From Tistrella mobilis (lineage in GTDB: Bacteria > Pseudomonadota > Alphaproteobacteria > Tistrellales > Tistrellaceae): a stretch of DNA of 64,000 bases. The notes beneath the pieces were generated by a model. The model searched no databases, was not told where the DNA came from, and saw only the letters and a list, made by a program, of their open reading frames with translations. A program made the position numbers and the translations under genes. The DNA lies in NCBI RefSeq assembly GCF_041468085.1, contig NZ_CP121014.1, positions 310,001-374,000 on the forward strand. The letters are read 5' to 3'. Below are positions 8,044 through 17,633 of the stretch, piece after piece; position 1 is the stretch's first letter, and the number at the start of each line of letters is the position of its first letter.

Positions 8044-9365
8044 CGGATCACCGAGGGCAGCCAGAGGGAAATGGCGGGGAAGGCGAGCAACAGAACCATG
8101 ACGACCATTTCGGCGAGAAGAAACCACGACGCACCGCGCACGACACGGCCGAACGAGATGCTGGCCGGCATCAGACCATGGGCCGCAAACAAGTTCAATC
8201 CAAGCGGCGGCGTGATCAGCCCGATCTCGATATACTTGACCGCGATCACCCCGAACCAGACCATGTCGAGCCCGCGCGCCTCTACCGCCGGCAGAAAGAT
8301 CGGCAGGGCCAGCAGCATCACCCCCATCGGGTCCAGCACCGTGCCCAGCGCCAGCAGCACCACCGACAGCACCAGCATGAAGGCGATGTCGCTGTCGGCG
8401 AAGACCGCCAGATGGCCGGCGACGACTTCGGGGAAACCGGTCAGCGCCAGATAGGTGGAGAGCGTGCTCGCCCCCACCGCCACGATCAGGATCGCGGCCG
8501 TGGTCCGGGCGGTGTCGGCGATGGCGGCACGAAACGCCGCCCGGTCGAGCGTGCGGCGGATCAGCGCCACGATCAGCGCCGCCAGCGCGCCCAGCCCGCC
8601 CGCCTCGGTCGGCGTCGCGAAGCCGCCATAAAGCCCCGCGATCACCATGGCCGCGATGGCGGCCACCGGCCACACCCCCAGCAGATCCCGCAGGCCCGGC
8701 CGGCCGCCCGCCTCGTCGCGGGCATCGCCGCCGGCGATCGCCGGGTTCAGCCGGGCGCGCAGGATGATCATCACCGTATAGGCAAGGGCGGTCAGCAGCC
8801 CCGGCAGCAGGCCGGCCGCGAACATGGTCAGCACCGATTGTTCGGTCAGGATCGCGAAGATGATGAAGGGGATGGAGGGCGGGATCACCGCGGCGATGGT
8901 GCCGGCGCAGCCGCAGACCCCGGCGATCAGCCCCGGATCATAGCCGCGCTTCAGCATCTGCGGCACGGCGATGCGGCCCACACCCACCGTGGCCGCCAGG
9001 CTGGACCCCGATGCCGTGCCGAAGGCCGCGCAGGTGATGTTGGTGGCAACCGCCAGCCCGCCCGGCACCCGCCGCGTCAGGTGCTGGAACAGCGCGAACA
9101 GCACATCGGCAAGCCCGGCCCGGGCGACGATATTGCCCATCAGCAGGAACATCGGCACGGCCGAAAGTTCCCAGCTGGCGGCGAATTCCAGCGGCGCGCG
9201 CGACAGCAGCGCGAAGCCCGGGCCGATGCCGATCATCGCCACCGTCCCCGCCAGCCCGGCGGTGAACAGGGCGAAGGCGATCGGCACCCGCAGCGCCGCC
9301 AGCCCCAGAAACAGCAGCAGGGCCAGGCAGGCCTGATATTCCGGGGCAAGATAGTCAGCCGCCAT
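8040..9365 (-). CDS. dctM: TRAP transporter large permease (DctM)
   Basis: A 441-residue inner-membrane protein of about twelve hydrophobic segments, the Na+-driven translocation subunit of a tripartite ATP-independent importer. Family features are the GxGxGSSLAATVGVG-like loop (residues about 115-130, FGTASGSSLAATVG), PPSIPFIIFAILTEQSV and the C-terminal LITPPLGLNLF. Its start overlaps the dctQ stop by 11 bases and its stop overlaps the IclR start, so all four genes form one coupled operon. Substrate is not evident from the sequence; C4-dicarboxylates or other carboxylates are typical. Confidence 0.92.
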   Translation of the reverse strand: MAADYLAPEYQACLALLLFLGLAALRVPIAFALFTAGLAGTVAMIGIGPGFALLSRAPLEFAASWELSAVPMFLLMGNIVARAGLADVLFALFQHLTRRVPGGLAVATNITCAAFGTASGSSLAATVGVGRIAVPQMLKRGYDPGLIAGVCGCAGTIAAVIPPSIPFIIFAILTEQSVLTMFAAGLLPGLLTALAYTVMIILRARLNPAIAGGDARDEAGGRPGLRDLLGVWPVAAIAAMVIAGLYGGFATPTEAGGLGALAALIVALIRRTLDRAAFRAAIADTARTTAAILIVAVGASTLSTYLALTGFPEVVAGHLAVFADSDIAFMLVLSVVLLALGTVLDPMGVMLLALPIFLPAVEARGLDMVWFGVIAVKYIEIGLITPPLGLNLFAAHGLMPASISFGRVVRGASWFLLAEMVVMVLLLAFPAISLWLPSVIR

Positions 9366-9870
9366 GGGCCAGCTCCACCGGTTCGCGGCCCGCGGCCACG
9401 CGGACCAGCTGGGCGACGGCCGCCAGCGCCAGCGCGCCGAACCCCGCCACCACCGCCCAGCGCCCCGGCCAGACCGGCAGGGAAAAGCCGGTCAGCACCA
9501 CCCGTTCGCCGCGCAGCGTCGCCACCCAGGCGACATCGAACGACAGCCAGGTGAACAGCCCCGCCACCGCCACCGTCACCAGCGCCGCCGCCAGTCTTTG
9601 CAGCCGGCGCGGCCAGCCGCGCAGGCGATCCGCCAGCACGCCCACCTCGATCTGCCGGCCCGTGACCTGAAGCCCCGCCAGCGGCAGGAACACCGCCATC
9701 ACCATATAGATCCGCGCCACCGCCTCGGGCATGCCCTCGGGCGTGCCGCCGGCGATCAGGCGGATGATCAGATCCAGCGCCATATGGGCGAACATGGCAA
9801 GCACCGCCAGTTCGCCCAGCGCACCGGTGGCCGCGGCGGCGCGCGCCGCCATCCGGTCGAGGATGCGCAT
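9355..9870 (-). CDS. dctQ: TRAP transporter small permease (DctQ)
   Basis: A 171-residue membrane protein with four hydrophobic segments (about 18-40, 52-68, 92-112, 138-158), matching DctQ size and topology. It usually forms a stable complex with DctM and helps dock the binding protein. Start ATG at 9868-9870 overlaps the dctP stop (ATGA). Low sequence conservation is normal for this subunit; identification leans on position between dctP and dctM. Confidence 0.85.
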   Translation of the reverse strand: MRILDRMAARAAAATGALGELAVLAMFAHMALDLIIRLIAGGTPEGMPEAVARIYMVMAVFLPLAGLQVTGRQIEVGVLADRLRGWPRRLQRLAAALVTVAVAGLFTWLSFDVAWVATLRGERVVLTGFSLPVWPGRWAVVAGFGALALAAVAQLVRVAAGREPVELAHGG

Positions 9871-11000
9871 CAGCCGGGGCACGCCGCCAGGCTTTCCGGG
9901 AAGACGGTCTCGGTCAGCAGCCGGGTCATCTCCGCCGGGTCGGCCTTGATCTTCGGCAGATATTCCTCGTGCCATTTGCGGTAGATCCGGGCGATCCGGG
10001 CCGCGAAGGCGTCGGGTTCGGCAATGCCGCGCGCCGCCGCGCGGGCGGCGAGCGCCGTCACCTCGCCCGCCTGATAGGCGGGCCAGGCCGCCTGCATCGC
10101 CGCATCGCCGCCCGAGAAACCGGCCACGGCTTCCAGCTTCGGCCGCACCTGCGCATCGGCATCGATATAGGCCTTCTGCACATAGGGCAGGGCGGATGCG
10201 GCGGCATGGGCCAGGATCGCCTTGCGGTCGGCCTCGCCGATCCGGCACCAGGCCTCCAGGCTGACGGACACCGGGACGGCGCCGCCGACGATGCCCTGGG
10301 GCATGTCGATCACGCCTTTGACGACATCGGTCAGGCCATAGCTCTGCGCCCAGCTGATCGGCACCAGCGCGCAATCGGTCTTGCCCGTCTGAAGCGAGAT
10401 CAGCAGATCGGTGATCGAGGTGGTGACCGGGATCATGCCCAGCGCCTCGGCCCAGCGCGCCTCGGGGCTGGCGATCACGCTGACCCGGCGGCCCTGAAGA
10501 TCGGCCTTGCCCGCAACCGGGCTGGTGCACTGCATCGCCATCGGCGCGGTCGCATTCAGGAACAGCGGGATCTGGCCCTCGCGGCGCATCTCGTCCAGGC
10601 AGTCGGGGCAGCCCTGGAAGAAAGCTTCGTTGATCGCCCCCATCGTCGCCACCGGGTCGACGCCGAAACCGGTCAGCTCGGACATCACCGAGGCATGGGG
10701 CAGGTCGGACGGATAGAAGGCCAGCACCACGAAACCCGCATTGACCACCCCGTCGCGGATCGAGGGCAGCACCGTCGGCATCTTCACCACCGTGCCGCCG
10801 AACAGGCCGCGGAATTTGACCCGGCCTTCGGTCACCGTCTCGATGCCCTTCAGGAAGGGCACCACGCCGTCGCGATTGAACAGCGCCTGTTCCGGCACCG
10901 GCGAGCCGTAGGTCAGCGTCGCCGCGTCGGCCGCCGTACCCGCGGCAAGGCAGATCGCCGCGGCGGCAAGCCCGTGGCGCAGTCTGGTCAGTGTGGTCAT
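9870..11000 (-). CDS. dctP: TRAP transporter periplasmic binding protein (DctP)
   Basis: A 376-residue secreted solute receptor. Residues 1-27 are a Sec signal peptide (LRHGLAAAAICLAAGTAADA) with cleavage near ADA-ATL. The mature part starts LTYGSPVPEQALFNRDGVVP, typical of DctP-family proteins, and contains LISLQTGKTDCALVPISW in the hinge region. Four cysteines in the mature part (QGCPDCLDE, QCTSP, WCRIG) are more than usual. A GGGGGAC sequence precedes ATG 11000. It is the first gene of the dctPQM-iclR operon and diverges from a VOC-family gene. Confidence 0.9.
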   Translation of the reverse strand: MTTLTRLRHGLAAAAICLAAGTAADAATLTYGSPVPEQALFNRDGVVPFLKGIETVTEGRVKFRGLFGGTVVKMPTVLPSIRDGVVNAGFVVLAFYPSDLPHASVMSELTGFGVDPVATMGAINEAFFQGCPDCLDEMRREGQIPLFLNATAPMAMQCTSPVAGKADLQGRRVSVIASPEARWAEALGMIPVTTSITDLLISLQTGKTDCALVPISWAQSYGLTDVVKGVIDMPQGIVGGAVPVSVSLEAWCRIGEADRKAILAHAAASALPYVQKAYIDADAQVRPKLEAVAGFSGGDAAMQAAWPAYQAGEVTALAARAAARGIAEPDAFAARIARIYRKWHEEYLPKIKADPAEMTRLLTETVFPESLAACPG

Positions 11001-11066
11001 GGGTTCTGTCCCCCGGTGCATCGTCTCCCGCTCCGCGACCGGCTTGATGTCCTGTATCGCGGAAGA

Positions 11067-11085
11067 TATTCTGGATCGTGGAATA
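11067..11085. promoter_or_regulatory. Candidate IclR operator between dctP and the VOC gene
   Basis: TATTC and GAATA form perfect five-base arms nine bases apart within the 115-base divergent spacer. The position between dctP and the plus-strand VOC gene suits a shared operator, and the IclR regulator ending the dct operon is the obvious candidate to bind it. The arms are short, so this is tentative. Confidence 0.35.
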
Positions 11086-11115
11086 CCCTCCGCCATCTGT
11101 CAAGGACGCCCGCAT

Positions 11116-11997
11116 ATGCGTAAGGAATTGATCGGTCTCGATCATCTGATGATTTCAACCCCCGATCTGCCGGCGATCCGCGCCTGCTATCTGCGGCTGG
11201 GTTTCTCGGTGACGCCCTGGCGGACCAACGAGCCGATGGGCGGCGGCAAAACCGGCGGCCGCGGCGGCAACCATCTGGTGCTGTTCCGCCCGACCGATGA
11301 CCGCATGACCAATTTTCTGGAATTCGCCTATGCCGACCCGGCCCATGCCGTGCCCTATATGCGCGATCTTCTGGGTCGCCGGCCGGCGCTGGCGATGATC
11401 GTGCACGCGGCGACCGATCTGCGCTCACTCGACGAGGGCTGGCAGGCGGCGGGTTTCCCGCCCTGCCTGTATTACGAACTCGACACCGACTATCACGACC
11501 CCGACGACGGCACGGTCGACCGGATCCATTTCCGCGTTCTGGTGCCCGATGCGCCGCGCGGCCCGCTCGCCTTCAATGCCTGCGAGGTGATGGACCGCAG
11601 CCATTATCTGCGGCCCGGCTGGATCGCGCATGAAAACGGCGCCGAATACTGGGCGGCGGCCACCGTGGTGAGCGATGATCTGGCGGCGATGCGTCGCCAT
11701 TTCGGCGCGATCTACGGCATTCAGCCGGTGCCGGAAGGGCCTGTCTCGGTAACCATGGGCGATCAGACCCTGACGGCGGTCGATGCCGCGGGCTTCGCCG
11801 CCGGCTGGGGCGATGCCGCGCGCCGCGCCGATGGCAGTCTCGCCGAGCTGGCGGTGGAGGTGCGCGTCGCCTCGGCCGATACCGCCCGCGCGGTGCTTAC
11901 CCGCAATGCTGTGAGCTTCCGGGACGAGGGCAGCCGGCTGATCGTGCCGGCGGCCGAGGCCGGCGGCATCGTGCTGGTGCTGGCCGAGGCCGCTTGA
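11116..11997 (+). CDS. VOC-superfamily (glyoxalase-like) protein
   Basis: A 293-residue two-domain protein of the vicinal oxygen chelate fold. Residues 5-130 begin with LIGLDHLMISTPDLPAIRACY, and the histidine in DHL is the usual first metal ligand. The second half (about 155-290) repeats the fold with WAAATVVSDDLAAMRRHF. The arrangement resembles glyoxalase-like domain proteins of the PF13468 kind; no specific reaction can be named. AAGGACG lies eight bases before the ATG. It is divergent from the TRAP operon and followed closely by a racemase gene, suggesting that the two process the imported compound. Confidence 0.75.
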   Translation: MRKELIGLDHLMISTPDLPAIRACYLRLGFSVTPWRTNEPMGGGKTGGRGGNHLVLFRPTDDRMTNFLEFAYADPAHAVPYMRDLLGRRPALAMIVHAATDLRSLDEGWQAAGFPPCLYYELDTDYHDPDDGTVDRIHFRVLVPDAPRGPLAFNACEVMDRSHYLRPGWIAHENGAEYWAAATVVSDDLAAMRRHFGAIYGIQPVPEGPVSVTMGDQTLTAVDAAGFAAGWGDAARRADGSLAELAVEVRVASADTARAVLTRNAVSFRDEGSRLIVPAAEAGGIVLVLAEAA

Positions 11998-12033
11998 GCC
12001 ATGCGCGCCCCCAGATCCCGCGAGACCCTCCCC

Positions 12034-12714
12034 ATGACCGGCGCCATCGGCCTGATCGGCGGCACCGGCTGGCCCTCCACCGCGCTTTATTACGAGCGTC
12101 TCAACCGGCTGGCGGAGCCCGGCACCGTGCCGGTGCTGATCGCCAGCCTGTCCTTCGCCCCCGTGCTCGCCCATGCCGAACAGGGCCGGTTCGATCTGGT
12201 CACCGCCGCCTTCGTGGGGGCGGCGCAGGCGCTGGATGCCGCCGGCGCCGGGGTGATCGGCCTTTGTGCCGCCACGGCGCATCTGGCGTTCGATGCCGTC
12301 GCCGCCGCGGTCGATCTGCCCTGCCTGCACATCGCCGATCCCTTCCGCACCCCCGCGGATCTTGTGCCCCCGGGGGCGGTGGTGGGCGTGCTCGGCACGG
12401 CGCAAACCCTGGAGCAGGGCGTGTTTTCGGGCCCCCTGGCCGCGGCCGGCCACCGGGTGCTCAGGCCCGAAGGCCGGGTGGCGGCGGGGCTCGACCGGGC
12501 GATCAAGACCGGCATCTCGGCGGGGCGCCCGGCCCCGGAGGATATCGCCGCGGTCCAGGCGGCCCTGGACGATCTTGTCGCCGGCGGGGCCGATGCCGTC
12601 GTGCTCGGCTGCACCGAACTGCCGCTGATCCGCGACCGGCTGCGCACGCCGCTGCCGCTGATCGATGCGGTGGCGGCGCATTGCCGGGCCTTGCTGGCCG
12701 CACCGCGGGGCTGA
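12034..12714 (+). CDS. Aspartate/glutamate racemase family protein
   Basis: A 226-residue cofactor-independent racemase-fold enzyme. It opens with GAIGLIGGTGWPSTALYYERL. The two active-site cysteines expected in the family are present: one in GLCAATAHLAFD (about residue 80; usually CNTAH) and one in VVLGCTELPLI (about 190). Related enzymes epimerise Asp, Glu or hydantoins, or decarboxylate arylmalonates, so substrate is open. An alternative ATG at 12001 sits three bases after the VOC stop and would add 11 residues. I prefer 12034, where the conserved domain begins. It probably forms one transcript with the VOC gene. Confidence 0.8.
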   Translation: MTGAIGLIGGTGWPSTALYYERLNRLAEPGTVPVLIASLSFAPVLAHAEQGRFDLVTAAFVGAAQALDAAGAGVIGLCAATAHLAFDAVAAAVDLPCLHIADPFRTPADLVPPGAVVGVLGTAQTLEQGVFSGPLAAAGHRVLRPEGRVAAGLDRAIKTGISAGRPAPEDIAAVQAALDDLVAGGADAVVLGCTELPLIRDRLRTPLPLIDAVAAHCRALLAAPRG

Positions 12715-12729
12715 TCGCCCGGCCCGCAC

Positions 12730-12772
12730 AAAAAAAACCGCGCCGCGGGAAACAGGATCCCGGCTGGCGCGG
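12730..12772 (-). terminator. Hairpin with a T-tract on the minus strand
   Basis: CCGCGCC and GGCGCGG (seven pairs) flank a loop containing a second CGGGA/TCCCG pair. Reading the minus strand the hairpin is followed by eight T. On the plus strand it also lies just after the racemase stop but has no U-tract. It may serve the plus-strand gene weakly and block antisense transcription. Confidence 0.55.
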
Positions 12773-12812
12773 TGGAGGATCGCACAGGGAAAGTGCGGGC
12801 AAGGAGACGACC

Positions 12813-12935
12813 ATGACGAGCCGAAGGTCCGATGACCCGGTCCGTCCCGATGTCCAAATCAGATTATCGCCATGCTGCTTAACGAGGCGTGAAGGCGGAT
12901 CGTTTTTTCACGGCCGGCGACAGGAAACTGCATGA
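12813..12935 (+). CDS. Possible 40-residue small ORF or leader peptide
   Basis: ATG at 12813 has a near-perfect AAGGAG ribosome binding site seven bases upstream and opens a 40-codon frame with the motif SPCCLTRR in the middle. Adjacent cysteine codons in a short, well-initiated frame are reminiscent of regulatory leader peptides, but no sulfur-related gene follows directly (the next gene is an OsmC-like protein 340 bases on). No homologue recognised. Confidence 0.3.
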   Translation: MTSRRSDDPVRPDVQIRLSPCCLTRREGGSFFHGRRQETA

Positions 12936-13275
12936 TATGTCGCCGGTTGCGATCGGGGATGGGGTATGGATCTGTGTCATTTTCAGGGCAGGAGGGTATC
13001 TGAACCGGTTTTTCTTGCCTGTATGTCGCCGGCAACAGCAGATGCCCGAACGGATATCTGTCCTGCCGGGTGAAAAACATTGCCGGAAGATGTCCTCGGG
13101 ATGTCAGCCCTGGCGGATGGGCCCGGAATGGCGCGGAGCCCCCGGATGTGGCCACACGGCGCCGCCTGGATCTTTGTGGCATCGGACCCATATGATCTGA
13201 CAGGCGCGGCGGAACTGAACAGAGACCGCAGCCGCTCGCCTGTCATCGGTCAACACAGCCGACGGGGGATGCGTC
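12936..13275. other. Intergenic stretch without a recognisable gene
   Basis: About 340 bases of lower GC content upstream of the OsmC-like gene. Short open frames here have no good start or family pattern. It presumably carries that gene's promoter; I could not single out a convincing -35/-10 pair. Confidence 0.4.
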
Positions 13276-13701
13276 ATGTCACATGTCACCGCAAGTATCG
13301 GAAATCTTCCCTACGCCGTCTCGATTTCGACCGGGAACCATCGCCTGTCATCGGACGAACCCGTTGTCATGGGCGGCAGCGATCACGGGCCCACACCGCA
13401 TGACCTTCTTCTGTCGAGCCTTGCGTCCTGCACCCTGATCACGCTGAAGATGTATGCGCATCACAAGCACTGGCCGTTGCTGGCGCTCGACGTGGAGTTG
13501 AGCTTCATTCGCGATGAAGCCGCAGAAGATGCAGTGACGGTGGAACGGGTGATCACCCTGCACGGCCCGGTCTCCGATGCCGCCCGGGCTGAACTCGCAG
13601 ATCTGGCCGAGCGTACGCCCGTCACCCTGCGCCTGAAGCCCGGCCTGCCGATCCACACCATCTTCCGTCAGGCGTCGGCGCCGGCGATGGCGGAGGCCTG
13701 A
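13276..13701 (+). CDS. OsmC-family protein lacking the second active-site cysteine
   Basis: A 141-residue protein with the OsmC/Ohr fold: HGPTPHDLLLSSLASCTLIT with Cys52 on the central helix, then a second half with DLAERTPVTLRLKPG. In peroxidatic OsmC/Ohr a second cysteine sits in the ACP(V) motif of this latter segment. Here it is threonine, so a classical two-cysteine hydroperoxide reductase mechanism is unlikely. Several OsmC-like subfamilies share this feature. GGGGG lies about nine bases before the ATG. It is convergent with the chemoreceptor at 13732. Confidence 0.85.
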   Translation: MSHVTASIGNLPYAVSISTGNHRLSSDEPVVMGGSDHGPTPHDLLLSSLASCTLITLKMYAHHKHWPLLALDVELSFIRDEAAEDAVTVERVITLHGPVSDAARAELADLAERTPVTLRLKPGLPIHTIFRQASAPAMAEA

Positions 13702-13715
13702 ACAGGCCTCCGCCA
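13688..13715. terminator. Bidirectional hairpin between OsmC gene and chemoreceptor
   Basis: TGGCGGAGGCCTG and its exact complement CAGGCCTCCGCCA flank AA, overlapping the OsmC stop codon and lying 17 bases past the chemoreceptor stop. There is no T-run, but the 13-bp stem between convergent genes suits a two-way terminator. Confidence 0.6.
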
Positions 13716-13731
13716 TTGCCGATCCGCGGCG

Positions 13732-15435
13732 TCAGGCCGCCGCCACCGCCCTCAGGAAGCCGTCCACCGTGCTGCGCAGCCGGGTGGAGCGTTCCGAGAG
13801 CGTGCGCGCGGTGCTCAACACCTGCGCCGACCCCGAAGCGGTGGCCTCCGCCGCCATGCTCACCCCGCCGATCGTGTCGGTGACGTCCTGGGTGCCGCGG
13901 GCCGCCTGATCGGCGTTGCGGCCGATTTCGGCCGTGGCCGCCGACTGCTGCTGCACCGCGGCCGAGACAGCACCCGACATGCCCTGCACCCGGTGCACCA
14001 CCTCGGCCATGCGGCCGACGGCATCGAGCGCCGCGCCGATGCTGCCGTGCATATGCTCCACCCGGCTGCGGATATCGCCGGTCGCGCGGCCGGTCTGGGT
14101 GGCGAGCCCCTTCACTTCAGAAGCCACCACCGCGAAGCCCTTGCCGGCCTCTCCGGCGCGTGCCGCCTCGATCGTCGCGTTCAGCGCCAGCAGATTGGTG
14201 CGGCTGGCGATCTCTTCGATCAGGGCGATCACCGCGGCGATGTCGTTGCCCGCACGGTCCAGCTCGCCGCCCAGCGCCTTCACGCGCTCTACCTCATCGC
14301 TTGCATCGCTTGCCACGCTGCGCGCGGTTTCCATCTGCCGGGCCACTTCAGAGACGGTCGCGGTCAGCTCTTCGGTTGCCGCCGCCACCGCCTGAACATT
14401 GGCCGATGCCTGTTCCGCCGCCGTGCCCACGGTCGAGGCCTGGCGCGAGGTTTCTTCCGAGGTCGACGACAGCAGCTGCGCGGTCGCCTCCAGCTCCACG
14501 GCCGAACTGCTCATCACCGCCAGCATTTCGGCCACCTCGCGGTCGAAATCGCGGATCAGCTGTGCCACCTCGGCGGCGCGGCGTTCGCGTGCCGCCACCT
14601 GCGCGGCCTCCGCCTCCAGCAGGCGGCGGCGCTCCTGCGCATTGTCGCGGAAGATCAGCATGGCGCGGGCCACGTCGCCGATCTCGTCGCGGCGATCGGT
14701 GCCCTGAACCTCGGCATCCAGATCGTCGGCCGCCAGCCCGTTCAGCCGCCGCACGGTGCGCTGCAGGGGGCGCGCGATGGTTGCGATCGCGATCAGGAAG
14801 CCGGCGGCCAGGCCGATCAGCGTGCCGGCGATGGCCGTCGCCACGATCTCCGTCTCGGTTTCGGTGCCCAGCGTCCGGGCCTCGTCGGCAACCGCATGCG
14901 CCCGGGCCTCGATCTCCTCGACGAGATGCGCCACCTCGTCGGACAGGGCGTGGGCGGTGGCGCGGCCCCGCTCCACTTCTTCCACCACGGCCTGCTGGGC
15001 GGCGTCGATCTCGCGGCCCTCATGGCGGCGCGCCACCTCCAGGGCGTGGTGGACTTCCCCGATATAGGCTGCGAAATGCTGCTCGATCAGCGCGATGCGC
15101 GGCAGATCGCCGGGTTCGGCATGATGGGTCATGTCGTCCATCAGTTCGCGGAAGCGCAGCACGCTTTCCTCGATCTCGGCGGTCGCTGCATTCAGCTCGC
15201 GCGGATCGGCCGCCAGCCGGTATTCGGCCCGGCGGATATCGCTGATCGCCTTGGTCACGAGCGTGCCGTCCAGCACCTCCATCCCGGCCTCTTCGACCCG
15301 GGTGGTTGCATCGATGCAGACCACCAGCCCGCGATACGACACGACCGAGATCGCCGCGGTCACGGCCGACATCAGGATGACGATCGATGCGACCTTGTGG
15401 GTCATCTTCAGGTTGGAGACAAACCGGCTGAGCAT
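13732..15435 (-). CDS. Methyl-accepting chemotaxis protein 1
   Basis: A 567-residue transmembrane chemoreceptor. TM1 lies at about 14-36, a roughly 150-residue helical (four-helix-bundle-like) sensory region follows, and TM2 is at about 185-208. A HAMP domain (about 208-262, [19 protein letters not shown]) leads to a long cytoplasmic signalling helix pair. The hairpin tip [17 protein letters not shown] that contacts CheA/CheW is intact. No CheR/CheB-docking pentapeptide is present at the C-terminus. It is arranged head-to-tail with MCP 2 (the next gene upstream on the same strand), which shares the same layout and much of the signalling domain, consistent with duplication. The ligand is unknown. 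Confidence 0.92.
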   Translation of the reverse strand: MLSRFVSNLKMTHKVASIVILMSAVTAAISVVSYRGLVVCIDATTRVEEAGMEVLDGTLVTKAISDIRRAEYRLAADPRELNAATAEIEESVLRFRELMDDMTHHAEPGDLPRIALIEQHFAAYIGEVHHALEVARRHEGREIDAAQQAVVEEVERGRATAHALSDEVAHLVEEIEARAHAVADEARTLGTETETEIVATAIAGTLIGLAAGFLIAIATIARPLQRTVRRLNGLAADDLDAEVQGTDRRDEIGDVARAMLIFRDNAQERRRLLEAEAAQVAARERRAAEVAQLIRDFDREVAEMLAVMSSSAVELEATAQLLSSTSEETSRQASTVGTAAEQASANVQAVAAATEELTATVSEVARQMETARSVASDASDEVERVKALGGELDRAGNDIAAVIALIEEIASRTNLLALNATIEAARAGEAGKGFAVVASEVKGLATQTGRATGDIRSRVEHMHGSIGAALDAVGRMAEVVHRVQGMSGAVSAAVQQQSAATAEIGRNADQAARGTQDVTDTIGGVSMAAEATASGSAQVLSTARTLSERSTRLRSTVDGFLRAVAAA

Positions 15436-15577
15436 GGCAATGATAACCTCGTAAGGACGATGCTTGTTTTTGCTCAGTATCCAAGCGGCTGTTTAAATTA
15501 CGGTAAAACGATGTCCAATTTTTCTGAGAAAAAATGGCAACATGATTTAGTAGAGAATGATGATGATTATGAAGCGC

Positions 15578-15615
15578 AAAAAAGACGCGCTGCCCGAAGG
15601 GATTCGGGCAGCGCG
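15578..15615 (-). terminator. Strong terminator after MCP 2
   Basis: On the minus strand a perfect 12-bp stem (CGCTGCCCGA core, positions 15586-15597 with 15604-15615) with a six-base loop is followed by TCTTTTTT. It lies 26 bases past the MCP 2 stop, so the two tandem receptors are separate transcripts. MCP 1 should then use its own promoter in the AT-rich spacer 15436-15577. Confidence 0.9.
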
Positions 15616-15641
15616 CAGGTGGTGTCGGGGGATCGGCTTGA

Positions 15642-17339
15642 TCAGCCGGCAGAGACTTCGCGCAGGAAACCGTCGACGGTGCTGCGCAGGCGGGTGGAGC
15701 GTTCCGACACCTCGCGGGCGGCGCGGAGCACCTTGGTGGAGCCGTCGGCGGTGGTCTCGGCGGCGCTGCTCACGCCGGTGATGTTGTCGGTGACATGGGT
15801 CGTGCCCTGGGCCGCCTCGTTGGCGTTGCGGCCGATTTCGGCAGTGGCCGCCGACTGCTCCTGCACGGCGGCAGAGACGGTGGTCGCCATGTCGTTCAGG
15901 CGGTAGATGACCGTGGCGATGCGGGTGATGGCGTCGACCGCCTTGTCGATGCTGCCCTGCATGCCGTCGACCTGGGTGCGGATTTCGTCGGTCGCCTTCG
16001 ACGTCTGGTTGGCGAGGCTCTTCACCTCGGAAGCCACGACCGCGAAACCCTTGCCGGCATCGCCGGCCCGTGCGGCCTCGATGGTGGCGTTGAGCGCCAG
16101 AAGATTGGTCTGGGCGGCGATTTCGCTGATCAGCGTGATGACCGACGAAATGGCGCGGCCGGCCTGGTTGAGGTCGTTGACGAAGGTCTTGGCGCGATCG
16201 GCTTCGCCCGATGCGTCGGTCGCGACCATCCGCGCCTCTTCCATCTGCCGGGCGACTTCGGCGACGGTCGAGGTCAGTTCCTCGGTGGCGGCGGCGACGG
16301 TCTGGACGTTGACCGAAGCCTGTTCCGCGGCGGCGCTGACGGTCGCCGCCTGGCGCGAGGTTTCTTCCGAACCGGCGGAGAGCAGCTGAGCGGTCGCCTC
16401 CAGTTCCTGCGCCGACTGCTGCATCACGCCGAGCAGTGCGGCAACGTCGCGATCGAAGCTGCGGATCACGCCGTTGATGTGCTCGGCGCGCTGCACCTTG
16501 GCGGCAGCCGCCGCCGCCTCGGCATCGGCCAGCTGCTTGCGTTCGATGGCGTTCTGCTTGAAGACCAGCATGGTGCGGGCGATGTCGCCGACCTCGTCGC
16601 GGCGTTCGGTGCCATGCACCTCGATGCCGAGATCGCCGGCAGCCAGGCCTTCCAGCCCCTTCACCGTGCCCATCAGCGGCTGCACGATGCCCCGGCTGGA
16701 GATCAGCAGGCCCAGAGAGATACCCAGCACGACACCGGCCCCGGCGATCACGATCAGGATCATCGTGGTGCGCTGACCCAGATCCTCGGCCATCTCATAG
16801 GTCTGATCGGCGCGATCCACGGTGGCGTCGACCAGGGCGGAGACCCGCTTGCGCAGTTCCGCCGATGCCACGCCACTGGCATTGACTTCGTCGACGACGG
16901 CGGTCTGCGCTGCCGAAAGGGTGCGGTCGCCGGCCTGCACGGCCACCCGGAAGGTGCCGTCCAGCTGGTCGTAATAGGTCCGGGACTGTTCTTCCACCCG
17001 CTGGATCAGCGCCAGCTCATCCGGGGTGGCGCGGGATTTCGTCGAGGCGAGAAGGGTCTCGAACCGCGTCCTGGCGGCCAGCGCCTCTTCCTTCGACCGG
17101 TCGAAGGTGCGGGCATCGGCGGCGATGCGGTACTCCGCCCGGTTCATGTCGATGACCGACTGGTTCGACCGGGCGGCATCGCGGACGTTGAGACTTGCTT
17201 CCTTGAGTGCCTGGGTCGCGCCGATCAGGTCGCGCATGCCGGACTGCGCCACCAGGGCGATGACGATCGACACCACCGCCATCACGGCGATGATCATCAG
17301 GATCTTGCGGGATATCTTCAGGTTGTGGATCGCGATCAT
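15642..17339 (-). CDS. Methyl-accepting chemotaxis protein 2
   Basis: A 565-residue chemoreceptor with the same plan as MCP 1. TM1 is at about 10-32, a helical periplasmic domain of about 150 residues follows, then TM2 at about 188-212, HAMP (about 212-266) and a signalling domain with tip [17 protein letters not shown]. The start at 17339 puts the first transmembrane segment directly after [12 protein letters not shown]. Upstream in-frame ATGs would add an unlikely polar leader. Paralogy with MCP 1 is clear in both HAMP and signalling regions (for example ETSRQA and [15 protein letters not shown] against [15 protein letters not shown]). Confidence 0.92.
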   Translation of the reverse strand: MIAIHNLKISRKILMIIAVMAVVSIVIALVAQSGMRDLIGATQALKEASLNVRDAARSNQSVIDMNRAEYRIAADARTFDRSKEEALAARTRFETLLASTKSRATPDELALIQRVEEQSRTYYDQLDGTFRVAVQAGDRTLSAAQTAVVDEVNASGVASAELRKRVSALVDATVDRADQTYEMAEDLGQRTTMILIVIAGAGVVLGISLGLLISSRGIVQPLMGTVKGLEGLAAGDLGIEVHGTERRDEVGDIARTMLVFKQNAIERKQLADAEAAAAAAKVQRAEHINGVIRSFDRDVAALLGVMQQSAQELEATAQLLSAGSEETSRQAATVSAAAEQASVNVQTVAAATEELTSTVAEVARQMEEARMVATDASGEADRAKTFVNDLNQAGRAISSVITLISEIAAQTNLLALNATIEAARAGDAGKGFAVVASEVKSLANQTSKATDEIRTQVDGMQGSIDKAVDAITRIATVIYRLNDMATTVSAAVQEQSAATAEIGRNANEAAQGTTHVTDNITGVSSAAETTADGSTKVLRAAREVSERSTRLRSTVDGFLREVSAG

Positions 17340-17633
17340 TGGGTATTTCCGACACAGGGTGCTGATTCCTCCGGATCGCGGGCGAGGTGTGTGGGCGATC
17401 ATTTCGATCGAACGAAAAGATTCTGCACCCTGACGCTTCCGGCTCCGATACACGATCGGTGCGAGAAGACATTGGGGTATATTGATTTAAGGAGAGGTAA
17501 ATTTCAGGGTGGAGAGATTTATAAACGGAGGCGCATGTTTAATTTTTGGTTTTTATTCTGAATGGTAATGTGAGTCCTATACTCGAAATGAAGCCAGAAA
17601 ATCTTGTCCTCAACCCTGAATTCCCGACGGCGA

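Noticed and set aside
12889-13200. 103-codon plus-strand frame before the OsmC-like gene
   Set aside because: No ribosome binding site, no domain, biased composition, overlapping the better-initiated 12813 frame.
6087-14000. Very long open frames opposite real genes (for example plus-strand 6087-7196 and 8178-9554)
   Set aside because: They are antisense to well-supported genes, have His/Arg/Gly-rich low-complexity translations and no family motifs; they are a by-product of high GC content.
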